Shown here: positions 1-6,498 of the stretch, piece by piece
How positions within the stretch are numbered: the first letter of the stretch is position 1
Layout of the letters: the number at the start of each line of letters is the position of its first letter
Assembly (NCBI GenBank): GCA_902782595.1
Contig: CACZNW010000023.1
Location: 1-9,718 of the forward strand
DNA length: 9,718 nucleotides
Reading direction: 5' to 3'
From: an uncultured Methanobrevibacter sp.
Lineage (GTDB): Archaea; Methanobacteriota; Methanobacteria; Methanobacteriales; Methanobacteriaceae
Translations under genes and position numbers: made by a program
Notes under the pieces: generated by a model
The model's database searches: none
Seen by the model: only the letters and a program-made list of their open reading frames with translations
Told to the model about the DNA's origin: nothing

Positions 1-63
1 AACCTTAAAACCTGAGTCCTCCATTACTTTCGCTATAAAATTAATCAATTGTGGTTTTTCCAA
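1..63 (-). CDS. Unidentified protein, N-terminal 21 codons only
   Basis: A reading frame opens at a TTG (complement of 61-63) and stays open to the left edge, giving LEKPQLINFIAKVMEDSGFK then V. An in-frame TAA lies 24 bases upstream, so the N-terminus must be close to here. A good ribosome binding site, GGGTGG, ends about four bases before the TTG, which is why I prefer it to the in-frame ATG at codon 14. The peptide looks like an amphipathic helix followed by the start of a strand, as at the beginning of many small alpha/beta domains, including some endonuclease-like folds, but too little is visible to name a family. It is divergent from surE and probably shares the AT-rich stretch at 80-140 as promoter region. 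Confidence 0.55.
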   Translation of the reverse strand, partial: MEKPQLINFIAKVMEDSGFKV

Positions 64-130
64 GTTTCCACCCGCATGTGTTTTTTATACAATAATATTA
101 TATTTTATGGATTAAATTATTATTAAAGTT

Positions 131-138
131 TTTTATAA
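131..138 (+). promoter_or_regulatory. Probable TATA box of surE
   Basis: TTTTATAA is centred about 40 bases before the surE ATG at 176. Archaeal transcription starts about 25 bases downstream of the TATA centre, so the start would fall near 160. No purine-rich ribosome binding site precedes the ATG, which agrees with a very short or absent leader. The region is so AT-rich that the exact box is uncertain. Confidence 0.4.
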
Positions 139-175
139 CACAAATTATTTAAAAAACAATTACCGAATAATGTAT

Positions 176-952
176 ATGAAAGCATTAATTTGTAATGATG
201 ATGGAATTACCGCTTCCGGAATTCTTGCTTCCAAAAAAGCTGTTGAAGAATTATGTGAAACTTATGTCGTGGCTCCTGAAACTCAGCAAAGCGGAATCGG
301 TCATGCTTTAACCTTATATGAGCCGTTAAGAGTAAATGAATATACTTTAAGAGATGGCAGTAAAGGATATGGTGTTGGAGGAACACCAACTGATGCCGTG
401 ACAATTGCATTATTTGAAATAATGGATGAAAAGCCCGACATTATGATTTCAGGAATAAACACCGGTTACAATATCGGTAAAGCGGAACTTACAACATCCG
501 GAACACTGGGAGCGGCAATGGAAGCGGCAAGTTTTGGCATTCCAACAATTGCAATATCTCTGGAAGTGACAAGAGACGATGTTAAATTTGAAAACGGCGC
601 AATACAGGTTGATTTTAATTTTGCCTGTAAAATGCTTAATAAATTAACTAAAATTGTTCTAAAAAAAGGTTTGCCTGAAGGAATTGATTTGTTAAATGTC
701 AATATTCCTGCCAATCCTTCAGATGATGAATTTGAAGTTGTAAACTTATCCAAACGAATGTATATTCCTAAAATTGAAGAGCGATTGGATCCCCGTGGAA
801 AACCATACTATTGGATTGGTGGTGAACCGTATGAGTCCCATAAGCCGGGAAGTGATGGTCATGCACTACGCAGACTACAAAAAACTACAATAACACCAAT
901 AAAAATCGATTTAACAAGTGATATGAGTTTACTACGTGAATGGTTGGGTTAA
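176..952 (+). CDS. surE: 5'/3'-nucleotidase SurE
   Basis: SurE is a cytoplasmic, metal-dependent phosphatase that releases phosphate from nucleoside 5'- and 3'-monophosphates. The protein has 258 residues, normal for the family. Visible motifs are NDDG at 7-10 (metal ligands D8 and D9), QQSG with S39, the GTPTDAV segment near 69-75, and SGIN with N95. D8, D9, S39 and N95 are the positions I recall for the Thermotoga maritima metal site. This match decides the start: the ATG at 170, two codons upstream, would shift the numbering and add residues the family lacks. No Shine-Dalgarno sequence is seen, so the mRNA may be leaderless. The gene stands alone on this strand and converges with the 47-codon gene five bases past its stop. 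Identification is certain; the physiological substrate is not shown by the sequence. Confidence 0.96.
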   Translation: MKALICNDDGITASGILASKKAVEELCETYVVAPETQQSGIGHALTLYEPLRVNEYTLRDGSKGYGVGGTPTDAVTIALFEIMDEKPDIMISGINTGYNIGKAELTTSGTLGAAMEAASFGIPTIAISLEVTRDDVKFENGAIQVDFNFACKMLNKLTKIVLKKGLPEGIDLLNVNIPANPSDDEFEVVNLSKRMYIPKIEERLDPRGKPYYWIGGEPYESHKPGSDGHALRRLQKTTITPIKIDLTSDMSLLREWLG

Positions 953-986
953 ATACTTTATAAATTTAAGTCTTTAAGTATTTTTT
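950..986 (+). terminator. Hairpin terminator overlapping the surE stop codon
   Basis: AAATACTT at 951-958 pairs with AAGTATTT at 976-983 around a 17-base loop, and six T follow from 981. The left arm begins inside the surE TAA (950-952). The same repeat covers the last codons of the opposite 47-codon gene, but no T-run follows on that strand, so it looks like a plus-strand terminator. Confidence 0.55.
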
Positions 987-1101
987 CTCTTTCAGCTCTA
1001 AGTTCGCCTAAAACTTTTTCATCAGTACATCCGTCTTTTTTAAGTTGAGCTATTGTACGAGTAATAGCTTCTAAATTACTTTCTAATTGATTAATTGCCA
1101 T
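958..1101 (-). CDS. Small 47-residue helical protein of unknown function
   Basis: I chose the ATG at 1101-1099 (MAINQLESNLEAITRTIAQL...), giving 47 residues. The frame is open further upstream to 1218, but that part is hydrophobic, AT-rich and overlaps the start of the LSm gene, so it is noncoding promoter DNA. The protein is charged and helical, with leucine and isoleucine spaced as in a short coiled coil (about 6-22 and 31-45) around a central KKDGCTDEK turn. It has one cysteine and no membrane segment. I do not recognise a family. No ribosome binding site precedes the ATG, and TTTAAATACTTTAA at about 1120-1133 could serve as TATA for a leaderless transcript. It is divergent from the LSm gene and convergent with surE. 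Coding status rests on the non-random protein character and the tight fit between neighbours. Confidence 0.6.
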   Translation of the reverse strand: MAINQLESNLEAITRTIAQLKKDGCTDEKVLGELRAEREKILKDLNL

Positions 1102-1182
1102 ACTATATATTATAAACATTAAAGTATTTAAAGTTGAAAGACTAAATGTAAAAGATAGATAATTATTCAGGGATTTGAAATA

Positions 1183-1380
1183 ATGAGCGAAGATAATGTA
1201 AACAAACTTTTTACTCAATTTAAAAATAAATATGTGACAGTTGATTTAAGAGGAGACTATCAAACCGAAGGTACAATAATCGCAATTGACAACTACTTAA
1301 ATCTTGTCTTAGAAAATGAAAACGGCCTTGAAACCATAAAAGGCGGAAACATAATTTTTATTAGCTTAAAAGAAGATTAG
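1183..1380 (+). CDS. LSm (Sm-like) RNA-associated protein, short form
   Basis: The 65 residues cover an Sm fold almost exactly. A short N-terminal helix (2-14) is followed by the Sm1 motif in residues 18-44, with the conserved G30 and the D36-N37-x-x-N40 RNA-contact loop, then by the Sm2 motif around IKGGNIIFI at 52-60. Archaeal LSm proteins assemble into heptameric rings that bind U-rich RNA. Sm2 usually has Arg-Gly; here it is Lys53-Gly54, a mild departure at a base-contacting position. The protein is shorter than the usual 70-80 residues, with minimal tails. The start ATG at 1183 is preceded by AGGGAT at 1169-1174. The stop TAG overlaps by two bases the stop of the convergent marker 12 gene. 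Fold assignment is strong; RNA ligands are unknown. Confidence 0.9.
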   Translation: MSEDNVNKLFTQFKNKYVTVDLRGDYQTEGTIIAIDNYLNLVLENENGLETIKGGNIIFISLKED

Positions 1381-2381
1381 ATATTAACCTTAATACCTAA
1401 TATCTCTTTTTCACCATTATAAACATCCATCGCAATTTGAGCAGCACCGATAGCTCCGGATTCGGACGATATTACTTTTAAGTCATATTTTCCTTTAAAA
1501 TACTTATTAATCTCATTTTTAAAATTAAATGGCTCTGTAGCACTACCTATGGAACCTGTTAAAACAATACCCTCAATATCATTGCAACAAACGATATCAA
1601 GACCCGCTATCTCCATTGCAACAGTCATAATTAAAGTATCGATTGCAAGGCGTGCCTTATCATCACCTTCACGGTAATTGGTTAAAAGTTGATTTTTCAT
1701 ATCGGCAACTTTGCCGTCAATACCGGCAATTTTAATTGCTCCCGCATGTGAAAAACAATCATTTGCGGATGCATTATTCTCATCAATATCTCGAAGCATT
1801 GCCAGGTCTAGGGGTCCGTGAACAATACCCATAGCCCCTAAACAGGCATCAAGAGCACCTTTAATTTTGCCGTCTTCAATTAAAATATCCACACTGTTTG
1901 AAGAAATATCAGCAACTATGAAATTGCTCCATCCGGTTTCTTTAATCGCATTATAGGAAATACTCACCTTTTCCGGGCTTGCCTGATGTGAATATGCAGC
2001 TCTGAACAATTCATCAAGAGACTCTGAATCCTTATGAAGACCTGGAATCATGATTGAGTCTATGTTCAACTCTTCAAGTTCATCGAAAACACTTGTTCCT
2101 CCGCCGGTAACCTTGCCCGCTCCATTTATTGATAGGATCCCCCTGTCCTTAACATTTTGGGTTGGTAAAATCTGACTTATCCCATCGCCCATTGCATATG
2201 TTATTGCCATCAGATTTACTGAATCAATATCAATGCGCTTTTTAAGTTCATGTGAAGCAGATACAAGACCTTTCTTACTTTCCTCTCTTCCTATTTTAAA
2301 AACATCAATTACTTCACCGCCGTCAGACATTATGCAAAAAGAGATTCCGGTAGTTCCATGGTCCATTCCAATAAATACCAT
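1377..2381 (-). CDS. Methanogenesis marker protein 12 (ASKHA-fold)
   Basis: The 334-residue protein belongs to the family called methanogenesis marker 12, found essentially only in methanogens and of unproven function. It has the acetate/sugar kinase-Hsp70-actin fold: the phosphate-1 loop IGMDHGTTG lies at residues 4-12 and a second nucleotide-binding segment, GIVLTGSIGSA, lies near the C-terminal third. It is cytoplasmic, with no membrane segment. The frame is open upstream to a TTG at 2447, which would add a false hydrophobic leader and overlap ilvC. The start at 2381 is fixed by the family's usual beginning at the phosphate loop and by GTGAT (2390-2386) four bases before it. It follows ilvC by 41 bases, but a terminator-like hairpin lies between, so it may depend on read-through or its own promoter. 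It converges with the LSm gene, overlapping it by four bases. Confidence 0.87.
   Translation of the reverse strand: MVFIGMDHGTTGISFCIMSDGGEVIDVFKIGREESKKGLVSASHELKKRIDIDSVNLMAITYAMGDGISQILPTQNVKDRGILSINGAGKVTGGGTSVFDELEELNIDSIMIPGLHKDSESLDELFRAAYSHQASPEKVSISYNAIKETGWSNFIVADISSNSVDILIEDGKIKGALDACLGAMGIVHGPLDLAMLRDIDENNASANDCFSHAGAIKIAGIDGKVADMKNQLLTNYREGDDKARLAIDTLIMTVAMEIAGLDIVCCNDIEGIVLTGSIGSATEPFNFKNEINKYFKGKYDLKVISSESGAIGAAQIAMDVYNGEKEILGIKVNI
1379..1411 (+). terminator. Shared hairpin terminator between convergent LSm and marker 12 genes
   Basis: AGATATTA (1379-1386) pairs perfectly with TAATATCT (1398-1405) across an 11-base loop, and T5 follows at 1407-1411. The left arm starts inside the LSm stop codon. 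Read on the minus strand, the same hairpin ends within the marker 12 stop codon and is followed by TCTTCTTTT, so it may act in both directions. Confidence 0.6.
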
Positions 2382-2390
2382 GATTATCAC

Positions 2391-2436
2391 AAATAAAATA
2401 AAAAAAAGAAAAAAGACGTGTTTTAATCGTCTTTTT
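2391..2436 (-). terminator. Hairpin terminator around the ilvC stop codon
   Basis: AAAAAAGACG (2409-2418) and its complement starting at 2428 form a stem of 9-10 bp with a 9-base loop. The ilvC stop codon (2425-2423) lies in the loop. On the minus strand a long T-rich run, complementary to the A-run at 2396-2407, follows directly. It separates ilvC from the marker 12 gene. Confidence 0.6.
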
Positions 2437-3415
2437 GTAATCCACAAGCTTTTCTTAATCTTGTACCAACAATTTCAATTTCTTTTTGACCTTCAGCTGC
2501 CCTCATTTCTTTTAAATTGGCACCGTCGGTAGCGTTTTCATCAGCCCATTGTTTTTTAAAGGTACCATCTTGAATTTCTTTTAAAACAGCTTTCATACCA
2601 TCTTTAGCTTCTTGAGTAATAATTCTATTTCCTCTAGTTAAACCACCGAATTCAGCAGTGTTACTTACATCACTCCACATTCCGGCAAAACCTTTTTCAT
2701 AAATTAAATCAACAATGAGTTTTACTTCGTGACAGGTTTCAAAGTAAGCGATTTCAGGCTGATAACCTGCTTCAACTAAAGTGGTGAAACCGGCATTAAT
2801 CAGTTCGGTAATACCTCCGCATAAAACTGTCTGTTCACCGAATAAATCAGTTTCAGTTTCTTCCTGGAAAGTGGTTTCTAAAACACCTGCTTTGGTTAAA
2901 CCGCATGCCTTTGCCATACCTAATGCTAATTGAAGTGCATCACCGGTTGCATCCTGTTCAACGGCAACTAAACCAGGAATACCGAATCCTTCTTTGTAAG
3001 TTCTTCTAACCATAGATCCAGGCCCTTTTGGTGCAAACATTACAATGTTTACTGTTTCATCAGGCTTAATTAATTCAAAGTGGATGTTGTAACCGTGAGA
3101 GAATGAAATTGTGTTGCCTGCTTCAACATAAGGTGCAATCTGTTCATTGTATACTCTTTCCTGGATTTCATCCGGAAGCAAGATGTGAATAATATCTGCT
3201 TCAGCAGCTGCATCTTCAATAGTTTTTACAGTCATGCCTTCATCTTTTGCTTGATTCCAGGAACTGCCGTTTTCTCTTAAACCTACAATAACATTAGCTC
3301 CACTATCAGCCATATTTCTAGATTGTGCTCTACCTTGAGAACCATAACCGATAACCGCTATGGTTTTACCTTCTAAAGCATCTGTATTTACATCGTCATC
3401 GTAATACATTTTCAT
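2423..3415 (-). CDS. ilvC: Ketol-acid reductoisomerase, class I
   Basis: This enzyme converts 2-acetolactate or 2-aceto-2-hydroxybutyrate to the dihydroxy acid using NAD(P)H and Mg2+, the second step of branched-chain amino acid synthesis. At 330 residues it is the short class I form. The Rossmann motif GYGSQG is at 23-28. The cofactor loop LRENGSSWNQ at 46-55 carries R47 and serines 51-52, the pattern associated with NADPH. H107 is in SHGYN. Metal ligands D190, E194, E226 and E230 and substrate contact S251 fall at the standard class I positions. The start is ATG at 3415, with GAGATGG four bases upstream; the ATG two codons later is possible. ilvC lies downstream of ilvBN on the same strand, 219 bases away, with a terminator-like element between, so it is probably transcribed on its own. 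Confidence 0.97.
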   Translation of the reverse strand: MKMYYDDDVNTDALEGKTIAVIGYGSQGRAQSRNMADSGANVIVGLRENGSSWNQAKDEGMTVKTIEDAAAEADIIHILLPDEIQERVYNEQIAPYVEAGNTISFSHGYNIHFELIKPDETVNIVMFAPKGPGSMVRRTYKEGFGIPGLVAVEQDATGDALQLALGMAKACGLTKAGVLETTFQEETETDLFGEQTVLCGGITELINAGFTTLVEAGYQPEIAYFETCHEVKLIVDLIYEKGFAGMWSDVSNTAEFGGLTRGNRIITQEAKDGMKAVLKEIQDGTFKKQWADENATDGANLKEMRAAEGQKEIEIVGTRLRKACGLQKDD

Positions 3416-3634
3416 AAAACCATCTCTTATAATTATATTAAGATATTAAATATCAATTAATAGGTATGATTTTCAATATTAATAAAAGTAACCTATCTAA
3501 AAATGAGATTATACAAATCAGATTCCATGACAAATATTAGGAATCCGAAGCAATATTGCAATTAGATAGTATATGGCGATGAGAATAATTAAAAAAATTG
3601 AAGAGTATTGTGGAAAAATATAAAAAATAATGCC
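3416..3634 (-). other. ilvN-ilvC intergenic region with nested inverted repeats
   Basis: No gene is visible here. On the minus strand, CTATCTAA (complement of 3562-3569) can pair with TTAGATAG (complement of 3493-3500). Inside this lies a 9-bp hairpin, TCGGATTCC with GGAATCTGA (3548-3540 with 3526-3518), with a 13-base loop. Its one G-U pair works only in minus-strand RNA; plus-strand RNA would have an A-C mismatch. A self-complementary GCAATATTGC is at 3550-3559, and GATATT-A-AATATC at 3442-3454. The last 80 bases before ilvC are very AT-rich and probably hold its promoter. Whether the repeats form an ilvBN 3' UTR, an ilvC leader or operators cannot be told from sequence alone. Confidence 0.4.
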
Positions 3635-3645
3635 TTATACTCCTC
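3591..3645 (-). terminator. Probable terminator after ilvN
   Basis: On the minus strand GAGGAGTAT (3645-3637), immediately overlapping the ilvN stop, pairs with ATACTCTTC (3608-3600) with one G-U pair, and T7 follows (3597-3591). The 28-base loop itself contains T6 and T5 runs that could act as archaeal U-tract terminators without any hairpin. It suggests that most ilvBN transcripts end before ilvC. Confidence 0.5.
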
Positions 3646-4120
3646 TTGACATAGCTGTAAGGCCTGTTCGAGCTATTCTTTTAATTCCATAACCTTCCAC
3701 TAAAGATATGAATGCATTAATCTTTGTCTTGTCTCCGGTTAATTCAACAATCAATGTTTTTTCAGTAACATCAAGAATATTAGCCCTGAAGATATTGGAG
3801 TATTGGATTATCTCCGCTCTTGCTTTTGCATTAGGAATACTGACCTTAACAAGACACAATTCCCTTTTAACGGCAGATTTGGTAATGTCTTTAATCTTGA
3901 TAACATCAACTAATTTGTTAAGCTGCTTTGTAACCTGTTCCAGACCTTTTTTATCAGCACGAACAGTTATTACCATACGGGACAGGCCTTCAACTTCTGA
4001 ATTGCCAACAGTAATGCTGTCAATATTGAATCCTCTTCTGTTGAACAGTCCCGCTACCTTTTGCAATACACCCGGTTTGTCTTCAACCAATGTGGAAATA
4101 ATATGGTATTCTGAATCCAT
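3635..4120 (-). CDS. ilvN: Acetolactate synthase, regulatory small subunit
   Basis: The regulatory subunit of acetohydroxyacid synthase activates the large subunit and usually confers valine feedback inhibition. The protein is 161 residues, the standard length. An N-terminal ACT domain (about 5-78) contains the signature DKPGVLQKVAGLFNRRGFNI at 14-33. A C-terminal small-subunit domain covers about 80-158 and begins at RELCLVKV. Its ATG follows the ilvB TAA with no base between, and its ribosome binding site GGATGTGAT (4133-4125) lies within the last ilvB codons. This points to one mRNA and translational coupling, which suits a fixed subunit ratio. It could be called ilvH; with one copy and the partner adjacent, ilvN is used. 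Confidence 0.96.
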   Translation of the reverse strand: MDSEYHIISTLVEDKPGVLQKVAGLFNRRGFNIDSITVGNSEVEGLSRMVITVRADKKGLEQVTKQLNKLVDVIKIKDITKSAVKRELCLVKVSIPNAKARAEIIQYSNIFRANILDVTEKTLIVELTGDKTKINAFISLVEGYGIKRIARTGLTAMSRGV

Positions 4121-5815
4121 TTAAATCACATCCTTTTCGAGTTTATACTCACCTATCATTTCATTTATTCCGGCACCGGGAGGAAGCATAGGAAGAGCCT
4201 CTTCAGAGTCAATCACCACATTTAATAAAACAGGTTCATTGTCTTTAATTGCACCGGATAAAGCCTCTTTAGTTTCTCCTGGTTTTGTGATTCTGACTGC
4301 ATTAACACCGAAACTTTCCGCAAGTTTTACAAAATCAGGACTGCTGCCCAGCAATGTTTGGGAGTGTCTTTTATTATACAGTAAGCTTTGCCACTGATAT
4401 ACCATTCCCAATGTTCTGTTTTCCAAAACAATTGCAATGACAGGTATGTCATATTCACGAACTGTGGCAAGTTCCTGACAAACCATTAAAAATCCGCCGT
4501 CACCGTTCAATGAAACAACAGGATCATCAGGACATGCAACCTTTGCTCCGATAGCTGACGGGAATCCGAATCCCATAGTTCCAAGACCTCCGGATGAGAT
4601 GAATTTACGCGGTTTTTGAGTGTTGAAGAAATGTGCAGCCCACATCTGATTCTGACCTACATCTGTTGTCAATATAGAATCAGGTGTTAAAACCTCTGAA
4701 ATCTCTTTAATAACCGTTTGTGGTTTTAAAGGAACATCATCATAACTTACACGAGGGTTTAATTCCTCTTTTTTATGTTTTATCATGTTGGTCCAATTGT
4801 TTACCTCATCTGATGCTGCATATCCTTTTAAAGTTTTATTAAGTGATGATAAAATATTTTTAGCATCCCCTACAATCGGCAAATCAACATTCACATTTTT
4901 TCCGATTTCAGCCGGATCAATGTCAATGTGAATAACTTTTGTGTCCGGAAGGAAACTGTCCAGTCTTCCAGTAGTTCTATCGGAAAATCTTACACCAATT
5001 GCTATTAATAAATCTGATTCATTAATGTAATCGTTTGAAACTTTTCGCCCGTGCATACCAAGCATGCCCAATGCCAACTCATTGGTTTCATCAAAAGCAC
5101 CTTTACCTAAAAGTGAAGTCATTACAGGTGCATTAATGGTTTCGGCCAATTCCTTTAATTCACAGCATGCATTTGATATAATAACACCGGCACCTGCTAA
5201 AATCATTGGTTTTTTGGATTTTTTTATTAAATCATTTGCTTTTTTGATTTGTCTGAGATTTCCTTTAATGGTTGGATTGTATCCCGGAGTATCAATAAGA
5301 GAATCATCAAATCCTGTTAATTCTCCTTCCTGAACTTCCTTTGGAACATCTATTAAAACCGGCCCTGGTCTTCCAGTTGATGCAATTTCAAAACTGGATT
5401 TAATCATTGAAGGTATTAAATCCGGATTTTTAGGTTGAAAACTATGTTTAACAATGGGCATTGTAATTCCAATAATATCTGCTTCCTGAAATGCATCATT
5501 TCCTATTAAATGAGTTGGAACCTGTCCGGTAATAGCTATAATTGGAGAAGAATCCATGTAAGCTGTTCCTATACCAGTTACAAGATTGGTTGCTCCTGGT
5601 CCGGAAGTTGCCAAACACACACCCACACGACCGGATGCCCTTGCATAACCGTCGGCAGCATGAGCTGCACATTGTTCGTGTCTAACGAGTATATGATCTA
5701 TGTCTGCATCATATAACATGTCATAGAAAGGTATGGTCTGTCCGCCCGGATAACCAAATATTGTTTTAACCCCCATATTTTTGAGGGATTCTATAATCGC
5801 TTCTCCGCCTCTCAT
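4121..5815 (-). CDS. ilvB: Acetolactate synthase, catalytic large subunit
   Basis: It condenses two pyruvates to 2-acetolactate, or pyruvate with 2-oxobutyrate, using thiamine diphosphate and Mg2+, with FAD in a structural role. At 564 residues it has normal length. Domains in order are the N-terminal ThDP-pyrimidine domain, with catalytic E47 in VRHEQCAAHAADGYARASG, the central domain (about 190-330) with RFSDRTTGRLDSF at 277-289, and the C-terminal ThDP-diphosphate domain with GDGGF at 438-442 and its partner ending EN at 465-466, followed by LGMVYQWQ. The usual NN at the end of this motif is EN here. Start is ATG at 5815 with a weak AAAGG upstream. It is first in an ilvBN operon, divergent from the DUF2085 gene across 100 AT-rich bases. 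No attenuator is seen upstream. Confidence 0.97.
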   Translation of the reverse strand: MRGGEAIIESLKNMGVKTIFGYPGGQTIPFYDMLYDADIDHILVRHEQCAAHAADGYARASGRVGVCLATSGPGATNLVTGIGTAYMDSSPIIAITGQVPTHLIGNDAFQEADIIGITMPIVKHSFQPKNPDLIPSMIKSSFEIASTGRPGPVLIDVPKEVQEGELTGFDDSLIDTPGYNPTIKGNLRQIKKANDLIKKSKKPMILAGAGVIISNACCELKELAETINAPVMTSLLGKGAFDETNELALGMLGMHGRKVSNDYINESDLLIAIGVRFSDRTTGRLDSFLPDTKVIHIDIDPAEIGKNVNVDLPIVGDAKNILSSLNKTLKGYAASDEVNNWTNMIKHKKEELNPRVSYDDVPLKPQTVIKEISEVLTPDSILTTDVGQNQMWAAHFFNTQKPRKFISSGGLGTMGFGFPSAIGAKVACPDDPVVSLNGDGGFLMVCQELATVREYDIPVIAIVLENRTLGMVYQWQSLLYNKRHSQTLLGSSPDFVKLAESFGVNAVRITKPGETKEALSGAIKDNEPVLLNVVIDSEEALPMLPPGAGINEMIGEYKLEKDVI

Positions 5816-5857
5816 TGTAAAAACCTTTTTATTTATTATGGATTAAAATATGATTAT

Positions 5858-5872
5858 AAAAATATATATAAT
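5858..5872 (-). promoter_or_regulatory. TATA box for ilvB, possibly shared by both directions
   Basis: TTATATATATTT on the minus strand is centred about 50 bases before the ilvB ATG, giving a leader of roughly 20-25 bases that includes AAAGG. The core is nearly palindromic, so the plus strand also reads as a TATA box, well placed for the DUF2085 gene at 5916 with a leader that retains its ribosome binding site. A second plus-strand candidate, GTATATAAG at 5892-5900, is too close to the ATG unless that mRNA is leaderless. Confidence 0.45.
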
Positions 5873-5915
5873 TATTGAAAATAATATTAATGTATATAAG
5901 TTGTGAGGATAAATT

Positions 5916-6248
5916 ATGGAAATCTCAAAATTCTTCTGCCATAGAATCCCCGAAAGGAGTTTTTTCATAAAAGGCCATCAGTTTCCAGTTTGTGCAAGAT
6001 GCACAGGATTCTACACCGGTCTGGCATTATATATAGTCATGAATCACTTCTATCCTCATGGCTACAATATTGAAATGCTAATAATTTCAATAATTCTAAT
6101 GACGCCTGTAGCAATCGATGGAACAACACAGTATTTTGGTCCAAGAGAAAGTACAAATTCATTGAGATTCGCTACCGGAGTTATCGGTGGAATAGGTTTA
6201 ATAATATTTTTTAAAACAATACTTTGGTGGATTATAAATGTTTTGTAG
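5916..6248 (+). CDS. DUF2085 small membrane protein
   Basis: The 110-residue protein matches the DUF2085 pattern. It starts with CHRIPERSF at 8-16, then GHQFPVCARCTGFYTG at 20-35, then conserved polar residues at the membrane border (D68-G69 with Q72, and N81, R84). C8, H9, H21, C26 and C29 could form a metal or redox site at the membrane surface; this is inference. Hydrophobic segments lie at about 31-44, 52-67 and 86-108, so it should be an integral membrane protein. The start is supported by GAGGAT at 5905-5910, five bases upstream. The family has no established function that I know of. It overlaps the next gene by 11 bases, so the two are probably one transcript and translationally coupled. 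Confidence 0.85.
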   Translation: MEISKFFCHRIPERSFFIKGHQFPVCARCTGFYTGLALYIVMNHFYPHGYNIEMLIISIILMTPVAIDGTTQYFGPRESTNSLRFATGVIGGIGLIIFFKTILWWIINVL

Positions 6249-6498
6249 AAAATGTGGAGAGGAAAATCCAGAAAACGCAATGTTTTGCAGAAACTGTGGT
6301 GAAAAATTAAAGGAAGATGTTAAAAAAGCGGAAGTGATTGATACTCCAGTCGGTACAAATAACCAGAGGACACATACAGCACACCAGACCACAACTACTA
6401 CTTCAAGCACATCCAAAGACAATGACTGGACAACATGCTGCATATGCATTGTTGCAGTCTTTATAATATTTGGAATACTGGGACTGATATTCAGATAA
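6238..6498 (+). CDS. Zinc-ribbon protein with C-terminal membrane anchor
   Basis: The 86 residues begin at once with a zinc ribbon: MFCRKCGEENPENAMFCRNC supplies C3, C6, C17 and C20, as in the zinc_ribbon_2 type. A charged stretch (24-35) leads to a linker at 39-60 rich in threonine, serine and asparagine and probably unstructured. A single hydrophobic helix (about 67-85, with C67, C68 and C70 at its start) ends the chain. This order predicts a tail-anchored protein with the ribbon in the cytoplasm. The ribosome binding site GGTGGAT (6226-6232) lies inside the end of the DUF2085 gene, whose coding region overlaps this one by 11 bases, so the two products may work together at the membrane. The stop codon touches the argF stop on the opposite strand. 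The molecular role is unknown. Confidence 0.85.
   Translation: MFCRKCGEENPENAMFCRNCGEKLKEDVKKAEVIDTPVGTNNQRTHTAHQTTTTTSSTSKDNDWTTCCICIVAVFIIFGILGLIFR

Noticed and set aside
207..753. Two minus-strand frames within surE
   Set aside because: They are opposite-strand shadows of a highly conserved gene and have no protein character of their own.
1102..1218. N-terminal extension of the 47-codon gene
   Set aside because: It would overlap the LSm start and translates AT-rich promoter DNA into a meaningless hydrophobic segment.
2382..2447. N-terminal extension of the marker 12 gene with a hydrophobic leader
   Set aside because: It starts at a TTG inside ilvC, translates the terminator T-run as phenylalanines, and puts residues before the phosphate loop where the family begins. 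The ATG at 2381 has a good ribosome binding site.
3574..3624. Sixteen-codon plus-strand frame beginning MAMRIIKKIEEY
   Set aside because: No ribosome binding site, no downstream gene on that strand to regulate, and short frames of this size are expected by chance in AT-rich DNA.
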